A stretch of 64,000 nt of DNA from Agromyces aureus (GCF_001660485.1 NZ_CP013979.1:3162001-3226000), one strand, 5' to 3'. Counted from the first letter of the stretch, positions 45,288-56,277 are shown. Program-made: numbers and translations. Notes: a model not told the origin generated them from the sequence alone.

Positions 45288-46409
45288 TCAGGCTTCGTCG
45301 AAGCCCTCGCGGATGACCTCGGCGAGCTCCTCGCGGTCGTCGAGCGGAAGGAAGGTCGCCGCCGCCGCGTTCAGCTGGAACGTCTCGAAGTCGTCGAGGT
45401 CGTAGCCGAAGGCGTCGGCGAGCAACGCGAGTTCGCGCGTGAGGCTCGTGGCCGACTGCAGGCGGTTGTCGGTGTTGACCGTGACCCGGAAGCCCAGCTG
45501 GTAGAGCAGGTCGAACGGGTGGTCGATGAGCTCGTCGCCCCACGCCTCGATCGCCCCCGTCTGCAGGTTGGACGACGGGCTCAGTTCGAGCGCGATCTCG
45601 CGGTCGCGCACCCACTGGGCGATCGGGCCGAGCGAGACGTAGGTGTTCTCGTCGTCCTGACGCTCGATCGTGAGGTCTTCGGCGAGGCGCACGCCGTGAC
45701 CCAGTCGGAGGGCGCGGCCGTCGAAGAGCGCGCTGCGGATCGACTCGAGGCCGTCGGCCTCGCCCGCGTGCACGGTGACGGGCAGGTACTGACCGGCCAG
45801 GAAGTCGAAGGCCGTACGGTGACGGCTCGCCGGGAAGCCCGCCTCGGCGCCGGCGATGTCGAACCCGACGACGCCGCGGTCGCGGTGGCGCACCGCGAGC
45901 TCGGCGATCTCGAGGCCGCGGTCGGCGTGCCGCATGGCCGTGATGAGCTGGCCCGTGCGGATGGCGTGACCCTGGTTGCGGGCATCGTCGATGCCCTCGT
46001 CGAGGCCCGTCTGGACCGCCTCGACCACCGCGTCGAGGCTCAGTCCCCGCGCGAGGTGCTGCTCGGGCGCCCACCGGATCTCGCCGTAGACGACGCCGTC
46101 GGCGGCGAGGTCCTGCACGAACTCGCGGGCCACCCTGGTGAGTCCCTCGCTCGTCTGCATGACGGCCGTCGTGAGGTCGAACGTCTTCAGGTACTCGACG
46201 AGCGAACCCGAATCGGCCTTCTCGGCGAACCACGAACCGAGTTCGTCGTCGTCGTGGACGGGAACGTCGACGCCTGCGGCGTCGGCGAGCTCGATGATGG
46301 TCTGCGGGCGCAGGCCGCCGTCGAGGTGGTCGTGCAGCGACACCTTGGGCAATGCCTGGATGTTCGCGCCGTCGCCCTCGAGCCGGTACTCCGTCGGAAT
46401 CGTGTTCAC
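45288..46409 (-). CDS. add: adenosine deaminase
   Basis: 373 residues. Zinc ligands H26 and H28 in SLHDHLDG, VHAGE near residue 217 with the catalytic Glu, LGHGVRL with the next His, and NTDNR near 295 for the last Asp, as in actinobacterial Add. It makes inosine from adenosine, which punA can then split. It ends the nucleoside salvage run. The GTG start has a leaderless -10 of its own. Confidence 0.93.
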   Translation of the reverse strand: MNTIPTEYRLEGDGANIQALPKVSLHDHLDGGLRPQTIIELADAAGVDVPVHDDDELGSWFAEKADSGSLVEYLKTFDLTTAVMQTSEGLTRVAREFVQDLAADGVVYGEIRWAPEQHLARGLSLDAVVEAVQTGLDEGIDDARNQGHAIRTGQLITAMRHADRGLEIAELAVRHRDRGVVGFDIAGAEAGFPASRHRTAFDFLAGQYLPVTVHAGEADGLESIRSALFDGRALRLGHGVRLAEDLTIERQDDENTYVSLGPIAQWVRDREIALELSPSSNLQTGAIEAWGDELIDHPFDLLYQLGFRVTVNTDNRLQSATSLTRELALLADAFGYDLDDFETFQLNAAAATFLPLDDREELAEVIREGFDEA

Positions 46410-46415
46410 GAGTCC

Positions 46416-46421
46416 ACGATA
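46416..46421 (-). promoter_or_regulatory. candidate leaderless -10 of add
   Basis: TATCGT on the minus strand, 6 nt from the GTG at 46409. Confidence 0.5.
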
Positions 46422-46508
46422 GCGGCGAGGCCGCCGCGAAGTCTCGGCAATCTCGAAGCTAGCCGCCCCGAGGTCCGCCGACGTTCACCGCCGGCGGACG
46501 CCGTGGAG

Positions 46509-47806
<1,298 letters not shown>

Positions 47807-47810
<4 letters not shown>

Positions 47811-48241
47811 GCTCCTGCTCCCTTGTACTCGATGCCCTTGAATTCCGCGAGCTGCCTCGGTCCGAACGCGTCGGGCAGCACCTCGTCGATGGTCTTGATG
47901 CCCGAGACGGTCTCGAGCAGCATCCCCTCGGTCGAGTGCTCGTAGAGCAGCTGACGGCAGCGCCCGCACGGCATGAGCACGTTGCCGTGCCCGTCGACGC
48001 ACGAGAATGCCACGAGACGCCCGCCGCCCGACATGATGAGTGCCGACACGAGCGAGCACTCGGCGCAGAGCGTCACGCCGTACGAGGCGTTCTCGACGTT
48101 GCAGCCGCTCACGATGCGGCCGTCGTCGACGACGGCCGCGGCTCCCACAGGAAACTCGGAGTACGGCACGTAGGCCTTCGCCATGGCTTCGCGCGCGCGC
48201 TCGCGAAGATCGGTCCAGTCGATCGCATCCGTTGCGGTCAT
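47807..48241 (-). CDS. cdd: cytidine deaminase
   Basis: 144 residues, the short tetrameric type. Zinc ligands in NVENASYG...CAE and PCGRCRQ, with E of CAE as catalytic acid/base; PYSEFPVGAA near the N-terminus. The ATG at 48241 has GGGGGAG upstream. It is 67 bp downstream of the permease genes and coupled to deoA. Confidence 0.95.
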
Positions 48242-48308
48242 GGTGCTCCCCCGTTCGTGGATGGGTGTTCTGCCGTGCTCGTGCGCGCCGGCATCGGCGC
48301 GCACGAGG

Positions 48309-49595
48309 TCAGGACTTGATGTACGGCTTGCCGGCAGCGGCCGGCCCGCGCACCTTGCCCACGAGCCCGGCCACGGCGAAGATCGTCACGACGTACGGGA
48401 GCATGAGCATGAACTCGCTCGGCACGGGCGACCCGATGACCGCGAGCGTGTTCTGCAGGTTCGAGGCGAAGCCGAAGAGCAGCGCGGCGAACGTCGCCTT
48501 GATCGGATCCCACTGGCCGAAGATCACGGCCGCGAGCGCGATGAAGCCGGCGCCGGCCGTCATCTCCTTGTTGAACGCGATGCCGGACCCGATGGTGAAG
48601 AACGTGCCGCCGAGGCCGGCGATCGCGCCCGCGAGGGCCACATTCCAGAACCGGGTGCGATTGACCTTGATGCCGACGGTGTCGGCGGCCTGGGGGTGCT
48701 CGCCGACCGCGCGCAGGCGCAGGCCCCACTTGGTGTGGAAGAGGCCGATGTAGACGAGTGCGACGGCCGCGTACATGAGGTAGACGACGAGCGTCTGGCG
48801 GAAGAGGACGGGCCCGATGATCGGGATGTCGCTCAGCACCGGGATCGGCAGCCGGTCGAAGCGCGGCGGCGTGTTCAGCTGCGCGGCGTTCGGCACGAGC
48901 ACCTGCGAGTAGAAGAAGCTCGTGAGGCCCGTGACGAGCACGTTCAGCACGACACCGACGATGACCTGGTCGACGAAGTACTTGATCGAGAACGCCGCGA
49001 GCACGAAGGACACGAGCATGCCGGCCACCATGGCGGCGAACAGGCCGATGATCGGCAGCCCCGTGAGGCTCGCGACGAGCGCCGACGTGAACGCGCCGGC
49101 GAGCAACTGGCCCTCGATCGCGATGTTGATTACGCCGACACGCTCGGAGAGGACGCCCGAGAGCGAACCGAAGATGAGCGGCACGGCGAGGCTCAACGAG
49201 CCGAAGAGCAGCCCGACCACGGGGATCGTGGCGCCTGCGGCCGCCCACGTGAGGAAGCCGACCATGAACAGCACCGCGAAGACGACGATGAGCCAGAGCG
49301 GCACGCGGCGCTTCGACCGGACGATGAACGCGGAGTACGCGGTCGCGAGGGCGAGCAGCACGATCACGATCCACAGGGTGGGCATCGTCGGCGTGGTGAT
49401 CGTGGTGAGCTGGATGACGTCCTTCGCCTCGGAGAGGCGGAACCCGGTCTCGCCCTCTCGCGGCGCGAACACCGCGAGCAGGAGGGCGATGAGCGTGAAC
49501 GCGGCGAAGGCGATGGGTGCCTTCCAGCTCGTGACGACGGTCGTCGCGAGGGCGGGGACGTCGGATGCAGGCGTCTGCTGAACGGTCGTGCTCAC
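48309..49595 (-). CDS. nucleoside ABC transporter permease 2
   Basis: 428 residues, about ten helices, BPD_transp_2 family as in NupQ/BmpB-type nucleoside importers. GVLSERVGVINIAIEGQLLAG lies near residues 152-172 (GVINIAIEG motif). The start GTG overlaps the stop of permease 1 by GTGA. Forms the channel with permease 1 and the double ATPase. Confidence 0.9.
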   Translation of the reverse strand: MSTTVQQTPASDVPALATTVVTSWKAPIAFAAFTLIALLLAVFAPREGETGFRLSEAKDVIQLTTITTPTMPTLWIVIVLLALATAYSAFIVRSKRRVPLWLIVVFAVLFMVGFLTWAAAGATIPVVGLLFGSLSLAVPLIFGSLSGVLSERVGVINIAIEGQLLAGAFTSALVASLTGLPIIGLFAAMVAGMLVSFVLAAFSIKYFVDQVIVGVVLNVLVTGLTSFFYSQVLVPNAAQLNTPPRFDRLPIPVLSDIPIIGPVLFRQTLVVYLMYAAVALVYIGLFHTKWGLRLRAVGEHPQAADTVGIKVNRTRFWNVALAGAIAGLGGTFFTIGSGIAFNKEMTAGAGFIALAAVIFGQWDPIKATFAALLFGFASNLQNTLAVIGSPVPSEFMLMLPYVVTIFAVAGLVGKVRGPAAAGKPYIKS

Positions 49596-50968
49596 TTCGC
49601 CTTCACCTCCTTCGTGACGATCGGACGAGGTCGCTTGGCGGCTCGTGACGGGTCGGGCAGGCGGAAGATCGTGCGCACGAGCGGCGGCGCGGCGATGAAG
49701 AGCACGATGAGGGACTGCACGACGAGCACGATCTCGACCGGAACGCCCTCGGCGGCCTGCATCGAGAAGCCGCCCGCCTTGAACGCGCCGAACAGGATGC
49801 CGGCGACGAAGATGCCCCATGGCGTCGAGCGCCCGAGCAGCGCGACCGTGATCGCGTCGAAGCCGATGCCCGCGTCGATGCCGGCCGTGAAGCCCGTCGT
49901 GACGGTGCCGAGCACCTGGCTGACGCCCGCGAGACCGAGCAGCGCACCCGCGATGAGCATCGCGTACACGTACATCGACTTCACGTTGATGCCGGCCACG
50001 CGCGCCGCGTTCGGGTTCTCGCCGACGGCGCGGAACTTGAAGCCGAGGCTCGAGCGGCTGAGGATCCACCAGACGAGCACGGTCGCGCCGACCACGAGGA
50101 TGAAGCCGAAGTGCAGGTTGTACTGCGGACCGAGCAGGGCCGGGAAGATCGCGGTCTCCTTCATGGCCGGCGTCTTCGGGTTGCTCGAACCCGGGGCCTG
50201 CAGCAGGCCGGGGGTGCGCAGCATCCAGGACACGAGGTAGAAGGCGACGTAGTTCAGCATGATCGTGACGATCACCTCGTGCGCCCCGGTACGGGCCTTC
50301 AGGAGGCCCGCGATGCCGGCCCAGAGTGCGCCGCCGAGCAGGCCGCCGACGAGCGCGACGAGCATGTGCAGGCCCCACGGCAGGTCGAAGCCGAAGCCGA
50401 TCCAGCCGGCCACCGACGCTGCGATGAGCATCTGGCCGCGGCCGCCGATGTTGAACATGCCGACCCGGAACGCGAGCCCGACGCCGAGACCGCCCGCGAT
50501 GAGCGGCGTCGCGAACGTCAGGGTCTCGGTCAGCGGGCGGATGCCGGCCGCGAACGTGTCGCGGTTGAAGTTGTAGACCGAGCCCTGGAAGAGCGCGGTG
50601 TACGCGCCGGAGACCGACTGCCAGACCGCGACGACGGTGTCGCCAGGGCGGGCGAAGAAGTACACGCTCGCCTTCTGCACGTTCTCGTCGGTGAAGGCGA
50701 TCATGATCGCGCCGACGATGAGCGCGAGGAGCACGGCGAGCACCGAGATGATCGCGTTGCCGGTGGCGATCTGGTGCAGCATCGTGTGCCAGCGCGACGG
50801 CGGCTCGACCTCGGGCTCCGCGGCCCTCGTGGCCGTGGTCGTGGTCGTGGTCGCGGGCGCGGGCGCGACGGCACCGGGCTCCTCGATCGCGACATCGGCG
50901 TCGCGTTCGCGGGGAACGGGCTCGCGGGAGTCGGCTCCGCCGACTTCGGGTTCGCGGGGGTCGCTCAT
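49592..50968 (-). CDS. nucleoside ABC transporter permease 1
   Basis: 458 residues, same family as permease 2, with FNIGGRGQMLIAA as the conserved EAA-like region. It has an extra N-terminal cytoplasmic tail of about 60 residues, acidic, with a run of six threonines encoded by tandem GTGGTC repeats near 50830-50855. Overlaps the ATPase stop by 4 bp (ATGA), so all three genes are coupled. Confidence 0.9.
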   Translation of the reverse strand: MSDPREPEVGGADSREPVPRERDADVAIEEPGAVAPAPATTTTTTATRAAEPEVEPPSRWHTMLHQIATGNAIISVLAVLLALIVGAIMIAFTDENVQKASVYFFARPGDTVVAVWQSVSGAYTALFQGSVYNFNRDTFAAGIRPLTETLTFATPLIAGGLGVGLAFRVGMFNIGGRGQMLIAASVAGWIGFGFDLPWGLHMLVALVGGLLGGALWAGIAGLLKARTGAHEVIVTIMLNYVAFYLVSWMLRTPGLLQAPGSSNPKTPAMKETAIFPALLGPQYNLHFGFILVVGATVLVWWILSRSSLGFKFRAVGENPNAARVAGINVKSMYVYAMLIAGALLGLAGVSQVLGTVTTGFTAGIDAGIGFDAITVALLGRSTPWGIFVAGILFGAFKAGGFSMQAAEGVPVEIVLVVQSLIVLFIAAPPLVRTIFRLPDPSRAAKRPRPIVTKEVKAK

Positions 50969-52482
50969 GCGGCGGCTCCTTCGGTGGGGACCTCTCCGGC
51001 CATCATCAGGCCGAGCACGTCGCGGGGGGTGTTTCCGGGCACGATGCCGACGATGCGGCCCCGGTACATGACCATGATGCGGTCGGCGAGGGCGGCGACC
51101 TCGTCGAGCTCGGTCGACACGACGACGACGGGCACGCCCGAGTCGCGGGTCTCGACGATGCGCTTGTGGATGAACTCGATCGACCCGACGTCGACGCCGC
51201 GGGTCGGTTGCGCGGCCACGAGCAGGCGCAGTTCGCGGCTGAGCTCGCGTGCGAGCACGACCTTCTGCTGGTTGCCGCCCGAGAGCTGGCGCACCTTGGA
51301 GTCGATGCCCTGCGTGCGCACGTCGAACTCGGCGACCTTCTCGCGCGCGAACTGCTCGAGTGCGCCGCGCTGGATGTTGCCCGCCCGCACGAACGGCGCA
51401 CCGTTGCTGCGGTCGAGCATGAGGTTCTCGGTGATCGTGAACTCGCCGACGAGGCCGTCTTCGTTGCGGTCCTCGGGCACGAACCCGACACCGGCATCGA
51501 GGATGCGGCGCGGGCTCGCGGATCTCAGCTCGATGCCGTCGATCGCGATCGACCCCTCGACGCGCGGCTGCAGGCCGAGGAGCGCCTCGGTGAGCTCGGT
51601 CTGCCCGTTGCCCTGCACGCCGGCCACGGCGAGAATCTCGCCGCGGCGCACGGTGAAGCTGACATCGTTGACGACGAGCTGTCCGATGTGGTCGATGACC
51701 GTCAGGCCCTGGACGACGAGCGCGTCCTCGCCGAGCGTGGGCGCCTCCTTGTGCACGGTCAGCTCGACGGCACGGCCGACCATGAGCGACGCGAGCTCGG
51801 CGTTCGAGGCGGTGGGCGAGGCTTCGCCCACGACCTTGCCGAGGCGGATCACCGTGATGCGGTCGGCGACCTCGCGCACCTCTCGCAGCTTGTGCGTGAT
51901 GAAGACGATCGACGTGCCGCTCTCCTTGAGCTGGCGCATGATGCCCATGAGCTCGTCGGTCTCCTGCGGCGTGAGCACCGCGGTGGGCTCGTCGAAGACG
52001 AGCACGCGGGCGTCGCGCGAGAGGGCCTTGATGATCTCGACGCGTTGCTGCACGCCGACCGGCAGGTCGTCGACGAGCGCGTCGGGGTCGACGTCGAACC
52101 CGAACCGTTCGGAGATCTCGCGCACCTTCGCGCGAGCGCTCGCCAGGTCGAGGAGGCCGCCGACCTTGGTCGACTCGTGGCCGAGCATGACGTTCTCGGC
52201 GACCGTGAACACGGGGATCAGCATGAAGTGCTGGTGCACCATGCCGATGCCGGCCGCCATGGCGTCGCCCGGGCCGGCGAAGTGCTGCACCTCGTCGTCG
52301 AGGAGCACCTCGCCCTCATCGGCCTGGTAGAGGCCGTAGAGCACGTTCATGAGAGTGGATTTTCCGGCGCCGTTCTCCCCGAGCAGGCAGTGGATCTCCC
52401 CTGCCTCGACGGTGAGGTCGATGTGGTCGTTCGCGACCAAGCTGCCGAAGCGCTTCGTGATGCCGCGCAGTTCGAGCTTCAT
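50965..52482 (-). CDS. nucleoside ABC transporter ATPase (double ABC)
   Basis: 505 residues with two ABC domains, as in NupO/RbsA-type proteins. N-domain Walker A GENGAGKST at 35-43, signature region LPVGVQQRVEI and VFDEPTAVLTPQE. C-domain has a degenerate Walker A (GVQGNGQTE) and LSGGNQQKV, normal for this family. It drives uptake of nucleosides captured by the BMP lipoproteins. 178 bp separate it from the upstream BMP gene, with hairpins in the gap. Confidence 0.92.
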   Translation of the reverse strand: MKLELRGITKRFGSLVANDHIDLTVEAGEIHCLLGENGAGKSTLMNVLYGLYQADEGEVLLDDEVQHFAGPGDAMAAGIGMVHQHFMLIPVFTVAENVMLGHESTKVGGLLDLASARAKVREISERFGFDVDPDALVDDLPVGVQQRVEIIKALSRDARVLVFDEPTAVLTPQETDELMGIMRQLKESGTSIVFITHKLREVREVADRITVIRLGKVVGEASPTASNAELASLMVGRAVELTVHKEAPTLGEDALVVQGLTVIDHIGQLVVNDVSFTVRRGEILAVAGVQGNGQTELTEALLGLQPRVEGSIAIDGIELRSASPRRILDAGVGFVPEDRNEDGLVGEFTITENLMLDRSNGAPFVRAGNIQRGALEQFAREKVAEFDVRTQGIDSKVRQLSGGNQQKVVLARELSRELRLLVAAQPTRGVDVGSIEFIHKRIVETRDSGVPVVVVSTELDEVAALADRIMVMYRGRIVGIVPGNTPRDVLGLMMAGEVPTEGAAA

Positions 52483-52660
52483 GTCCTGATCCTAGTGAAG
52501 ATGGCGCATCTGCAGCAGATGGCGCTCGGATGTCGGAGCGGGCGGATGCCGCGTGCTCACGTGTTGGCCGAAGGGCCGAACGTGCGCATCTGCAGCGCCC
52601 GGTGAACGCGCAATCGGGGAGGCCGGCCGAAGCCGACCTCCCCGCTGCGCATGCCGTGGA
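52483..52660 (-). promoter_or_regulatory. structured leader between BMP and ATPase genes
   Basis: Gap holding two hairpins (52616-52643 and 52558-52584) and a 13-bp direct repeat GCGCATCTGCAGC at 52504-52516 and 52584-52596, exactly 80 bp apart. Likely lowers read-through from the binding-protein gene into the transporter genes; regulation by a ligand is not shown. Confidence 0.45.
52616..52643 (-). terminator. hairpin after BMP gene 1, UUCG loop
   Basis: 12-pair stem in minus-strand RNA (one G-U) closed by a UUCG tetraloop, 18 nt after the BMP stop codon. In plus-strand RNA the G-U becomes a mismatch, so it is built for the minus strand. Partial terminator is likely. Confidence 0.65.
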
Positions 52661-53755
52661 TTACTTCGAGAGGTAGGACTTGACCTCGACGTCACCGGAG
52701 ATGATCGCGGCCTTCAGCTCGTCGAGCTGGCCCTGGAGGTCGGCCGGTACCTTCGACTCGAAGTCGTGGAACGGCGCGATGCCGACGCCCTCGTTCTCGA
52801 GCGTGCCGATGAACGCGGTCGGGTCGAACTCGCCGTTGCCCGCTGCGAGCACGGCGTCGTACGTGCCGACGTCGATGCCCTTGAGGATCGAGGTGAGCAT
52901 GAGGTCGGCGACCGACGGGTCGGTCTCGGTGAAGTCGGCGTCGACGCCGATCATCGCGATGTCCTTGCCGGAGTCGCGGATCGCCGCAGCAGCCGACTGG
53001 TAGATCGGGCCACCGACGGGCAGGAGCACGTCGACGTTCTGGTCGATGAGGCCCTGCGCCGTGTTGCGCGCGGTGTCGTTGGCCTCGAAGCCACCCGTGA
53101 AGAGGCCGTCGGTGCCGTCCCAGCCGAGGACCTTGACGTCGGTGCCGGCCTCGGTGTTGTGGTAGTCGACGCCCTGCTTGAAGCCGTCCATGAAGATCGA
53201 GACGGTCGGGAAGTTCATGCCGCCGAAGGTGCCGACGACGCCGGTCTGGCTGTACGCGGCAGCCGCGTAACCGGCGAGGAACGCGGCCTGGGCCGTGTCG
53301 AAGAGGATCGGCTTGATGTTCTCGGCGTCGACCGTGCCGTCGAAGTCGTTGTCGGCCGCGTCGTCGATGATGACGTACTCGACGTCGGGGTTCGCGAGCG
53401 CGGATTCGACCGTGGCGGCCGAGAGGGCGAAGCCGACGGTGACGATGAGGTCGCAGCCCTGGTCGACGAGGTTCGTCAGGTTCGGTGCGTAGTCGGTCTC
53501 GGCCTCGGACTGGACGGACTTGAGCTCGACGCCCAGTTCGTCGGCGGCCTTGGTGGCGCCCTCGAAGCCGAGCTGGTTGAACGACTTGTCGTCGAACCCG
53601 CCGGAGTCGGACACCATGCAGGGCTGGAAGTCGATGGCCTCGCCACCGTCGCCACTGCCCGAATCCTCGGGAGCGGACGCGCAGCCGGCGAGCAGTACGA
53701 CGCTGCCGAGCAGCGCGAGGCCGGCGAATCCGGCCTTCTTGGTCGTGACCTTCAC
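52661..53755 (-). CDS. BMP-family nucleoside-binding lipoprotein 1
   Basis: 364 residues. Lipobox LLAGC with C25, then the BMP/PnrA fold: SDSGGFDDKSFNQ, DLIVTVGFAL, PILFDTAQAAFLAGY, GVVGTFGGM and MIGVDADF. It binds a nucleoside outside the membrane and passes it to the permeases. GTG start with GGAGG 7 nt upstream. Sequence between residues 26 and 40 is a Gly/Ser/Asp linker. Confidence 0.93.
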   Translation of the reverse strand: MKVTTKKAGFAGLALLGSVVLLAGCASAPEDSGSGDGGEAIDFQPCMVSDSGGFDDKSFNQLGFEGATKAADELGVELKSVQSEAETDYAPNLTNLVDQGCDLIVTVGFALSAATVESALANPDVEYVIIDDAADNDFDGTVDAENIKPILFDTAQAAFLAGYAAAAYSQTGVVGTFGGMNFPTVSIFMDGFKQGVDYHNTEAGTDVKVLGWDGTDGLFTGGFEANDTARNTAQGLIDQNVDVLLPVGGPIYQSAAAAIRDSGKDIAMIGVDADFTETDPSVADLMLTSILKGIDVGTYDAVLAAGNGEFDPTAFIGTLENEGVGIAPFHDFESKVPADLQGQLDELKAAIISGDVEVKSYLSK

Positions 53756-53945
53756 TGTGTCCTCCAAATAGTGCGCCCCGAGACGAGAGAGCGGGGGCTG
53801 TGGGCACACGTTACCGAATGTTGCGCGCACCGCCCCATCACTTTGCGGACGCGACATCCAATGGTTATGAAGACGCGACATTCTGCTCATATGAGCACGG
53901 GCCGCCTCCCCCGCGCGGGGGTCGGCACCGCCCGGGGCCACCGGA
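53756..53945 (-). promoter_or_regulatory. control region of BMP gene 1
   Basis: 190-bp gap, clearly richer in AT than its surroundings. It holds the direct repeat GACGCGACAT at 53848-53857 and 53872-53881 (24 bp apart) and the palindrome at 53884-53897. No -10 or -35 stands out. Confidence 0.5.
53884..53897. promoter_or_regulatory. 14-bp palindrome, candidate operator
   Basis: Perfect palindrome TGCTCATATGAGCA, right beside the GACGCGACAT direct repeats and upstream of the BMP transporter genes. Suits a dimeric repressor (DeoR or GntR type by general appearance), but no such regulator gene is in the window. Confidence 0.45.
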
Positions 53946-55001
53946 TCAGGGCGCGCTCGGCGACTCCACGACGATCTCCCCGGAGATGATCGCCTGCCGA
54001 AGACCCTCGATCTCGCCGTCGAGCTCGGGTGAGACGAGCGTCGCGAGGTCGTGGTACGGCGCGATCTCCACCCCGCCGTTCTCGAGCGTGCCGACGTAGG
54101 GCTCGTTCGTGAACGCGCCCTGCTGCACCTCGTCGACGATCTGCACCATCGCGTCCTGCGTGTTCTTCAGCACGCTGGTGAGGATCACCGGTCGGAACGA
54201 CGCCGAGAGCGTCTCGTAGCCGTCGCTGTCGACCCAGATCACCGAGACGCCGCCGCGCTCGACCGCGGCCGCCGCGGCTCCCTCGCCCACTTGCCCGGCG
54301 ACGGGCAGGATCACGTCGGCGCCCTGGTCGATGAACCCGTCGGTCAGCGTCTTGCCCTTGTTCACGTCTTCGAAGTCGCCGGTGAACGCGCCGTCCTGCG
54401 TCTCTTTACTCCACCCGAGCGCACGAACGCTCGTGCCGTGCACCTCGTTGTACTTCGCGACACCGTCGACGAAGCCGTCCATGAAGAGTGTCACCGGAGG
54501 CTGGTTGCCGCCGCCGAAGGTCGCGACGACGCCCGTCTTCGTCACGCCGGCCGCGAGGTACCCCGCGAGGTACGAGGCCTGCGCGGTGTCGAACACGACG
54601 GGCTTGACGTTCTCGGCCTCGATCGTCTCGTCGACGATCGCGAAGGCGGTCCCGGGGTTCGCCCCGGCCTGCTCGAGCGTCGGATCCGCGAGCTCCCAGC
54701 CGACCGTCACGACGAGCCCGCAGCCGGAGGCCACGGCCTGCTCGACGTTCGGCGCGAGGTCGGTCTCGCCGGTCGAGACGATCGCCTCGGCCTCGACGCC
54801 CAATTCCGACTCGGCCTGCTGCAGCCCCTCCCAGCTCGACTGGTTGAAGGAGCGGTCCTCGAGTCCGCCCGAGTTCGTCACCATGCGCACGCAGCCGGCG
54901 CTCTCGGTCGGCTCCGTCTTCTCGGGCGCCGCCTGGCACCCCATCAGGGCGACGGATGCCGCGACGAGCGCGATCCCGAATCCGAACCTCGTGTGCGACA
55001 T
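53946..55001 (-). CDS. BMP-family nucleoside-binding lipoprotein 2
   Basis: 351 residues. Lipobox ALMGC with C22, then NSGGLEDRSFNQ, GLVVTVGWEL, PVVFDTAQASYLAGY, GVVATFGGG and WVDSDG, all in register with lipoprotein 1. Likely a duplicate with a different ligand preference. GAAGGAG precedes the ATG. 190 bp separate the two copies. Confidence 0.9.
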   Translation of the reverse strand: MSHTRFGFGIALVAASVALMGCQAAPEKTEPTESAGCVRMVTNSGGLEDRSFNQSSWEGLQQAESELGVEAEAIVSTGETDLAPNVEQAVASGCGLVVTVGWELADPTLEQAGANPGTAFAIVDETIEAENVKPVVFDTAQASYLAGYLAAGVTKTGVVATFGGGNQPPVTLFMDGFVDGVAKYNEVHGTSVRALGWSKETQDGAFTGDFEDVNKGKTLTDGFIDQGADVILPVAGQVGEGAAAAAVERGGVSVIWVDSDGYETLSASFRPVILTSVLKNTQDAMVQIVDEVQQGAFTNEPYVGTLENGGVEIAPYHDLATLVSPELDGEIEGLRQAIISGEIVVESPSAP

Positions 55002-55068
55002 CCGTGTGCTCCTTCGCGTTCTCGACCGCGTCTCGCGGCGCCTGATCTCGTTCGGTCGGTCGGTGCGG

Positions 55069-56193
55069 TTACAGCACGTCGCCGGAGCCGCCGAGCCGGA
55101 GCGCGTCGACGACGGCCTTCACGCGCTGCGCGTGCTCGCTCGTGGTCACGAGCAGGGCGTCGGGCGTGTCGACCACGACGATGTCCTGCACGCCGATGAG
55201 GCTGATGACGCGGTTGGATCGGCTGACGACGATGCCGCTGGAGGCGTCGGCGAGCACGCGCGCCCCCTCGCCGAGGATCGCCAGTTCGCCCGAGCGCCCG
55301 CTGGAGTTGAGCTTCGCGAGCGAGGCGAAGTCTCCGACGTCGTCCCACTGGAAGTGGCCGCGCACGACGACCAGGCGGCCTGCATCGGCCGCGGGCTCGG
55401 CGACCGAGTAGTCGATCGCGATCTTCTCGAGCTTGGGCCAGATGCGGTCGACCGCCGGCCCGCGGGTCGCGGTGTCGTCCCACGCCTCGGCGAGCTCGAC
55501 GAGACCGGCGTGCAGCTCGGGCTTGTTGCGGGCGATCTCCTCGAGGAGGGTCGACGCCTTCGCGATGAACATGCCCGCGTTCCAGAGGTGCGCCCCGCCG
55601 TCGAGGTAGGTGCGCGCGGTGTCGAGGTCTGGCTTCTCGACGAAGCTCCGCACGAGCTCGACTCGCGAGGCGCCCTCGACCGCGAGCTCGGTGCCGCACT
55701 CGATGTACCCGAAGCCCACCGCGGGCTCGGTCGGCGTGATGCCGATCGTCGCGATGTAGCCCGCGCGCGCGGCGGCCACCGCGTCGGCCACCGCCGAGCG
55801 GAACAGCGCCGCCCCCGAGATGACGTGGTCTGCGGCGAACGAGCCGATGATGATGCCGGGCTCGCGGCGCTCGAGGATCGCGGCGGCGAGGCCGATGGCG
55901 GCCGTGGAGTCGCGCGGCTCGCTCTCGAGCACGACGTTCTCGTCGACGAGGTCGGGCAGCTGCGCCTCGACCGCGGCGCGATGCGCACGCCCCGTGACCA
56001 CCATGATGCGCTGGTCGCCCGAGAGCGGGGCCAGGCGGTCCCAGGTGTCCTTGAGGAGCGTCTGCCCCGAACCCGTGAGGTCGTGCAGGAACTTCGGGGC
56101 GTCGGCGCGTGAGAGCGGCCAGAGCCGGGAGCCGACACCTCCCGCGGGGATCACGCTGTAGAAGTCGTCGAGGGGTTCGGCGCGCGTTGACAT
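55069..56193 (-). CDS. manC: mannose-1-phosphate guanylyltransferase
   Basis: 374 residues, only the nucleotidyltransferase type (no C-terminal isomerase). Signature GGVGSRLWPLSR at 18-29, FVEKPD near 180 and WNAGMF near 195. Makes GDP-mannose from mannose 1-phosphate and GTP for glycan or mannosyl-lipid assembly. It is away from the polysaccharide locus. The start ATG has a leaderless -10. Confidence 0.93.
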   Translation of the reverse strand: MSTRAEPLDDFYSVIPAGGVGSRLWPLSRADAPKFLHDLTGSGQTLLKDTWDRLAPLSGDQRIMVVTGRAHRAAVEAQLPDLVDENVVLESEPRDSTAAIGLAAAILERREPGIIIGSFAADHVISGAALFRSAVADAVAAARAGYIATIGITPTEPAVGFGYIECGTELAVEGASRVELVRSFVEKPDLDTARTYLDGGAHLWNAGMFIAKASTLLEEIARNKPELHAGLVELAEAWDDTATRGPAVDRIWPKLEKIAIDYSVAEPAADAGRLVVVRGHFQWDDVGDFASLAKLNSSGRSGELAILGEGARVLADASSGIVVSRSNRVISLIGVQDIVVVDTPDALLVTTSEHAQRVKAVVDALRLGGSGDVL

Positions 56194-56200
56194 GCCTCAG

Positions 56201-56206
56201 AGGATA
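56201..56206 (-). promoter_or_regulatory. candidate leaderless -10 of manC
   Basis: TATCCT on the minus strand, 7 nt from the ATG at 56193. Confidence 0.5.
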
Positions 56207-56263
56207 CCGGCAGCCCTCGACATCCGTCCTCCCCGTCCCCAGCTTCCGAAACGCACGTCGATA

Positions 56264-56277
56264 TCTCGACGTCGAGA
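56264..56277. promoter_or_regulatory. 14-bp palindrome upstream of sdhC
   Basis: Perfect palindrome TCTCGACGTCGAGA, about 120 bp before sdhC and 42 bp before the candidate -10. Candidate operator of the sdh operon or of divergent manC. Confidence 0.45.

Noticed and set aside
50824..50865. GTGGTC repeats in permease 1 as a regulatory repeat
   Set aside because: Lies inside the coding sequence and encodes a Thr run in a disordered tail.
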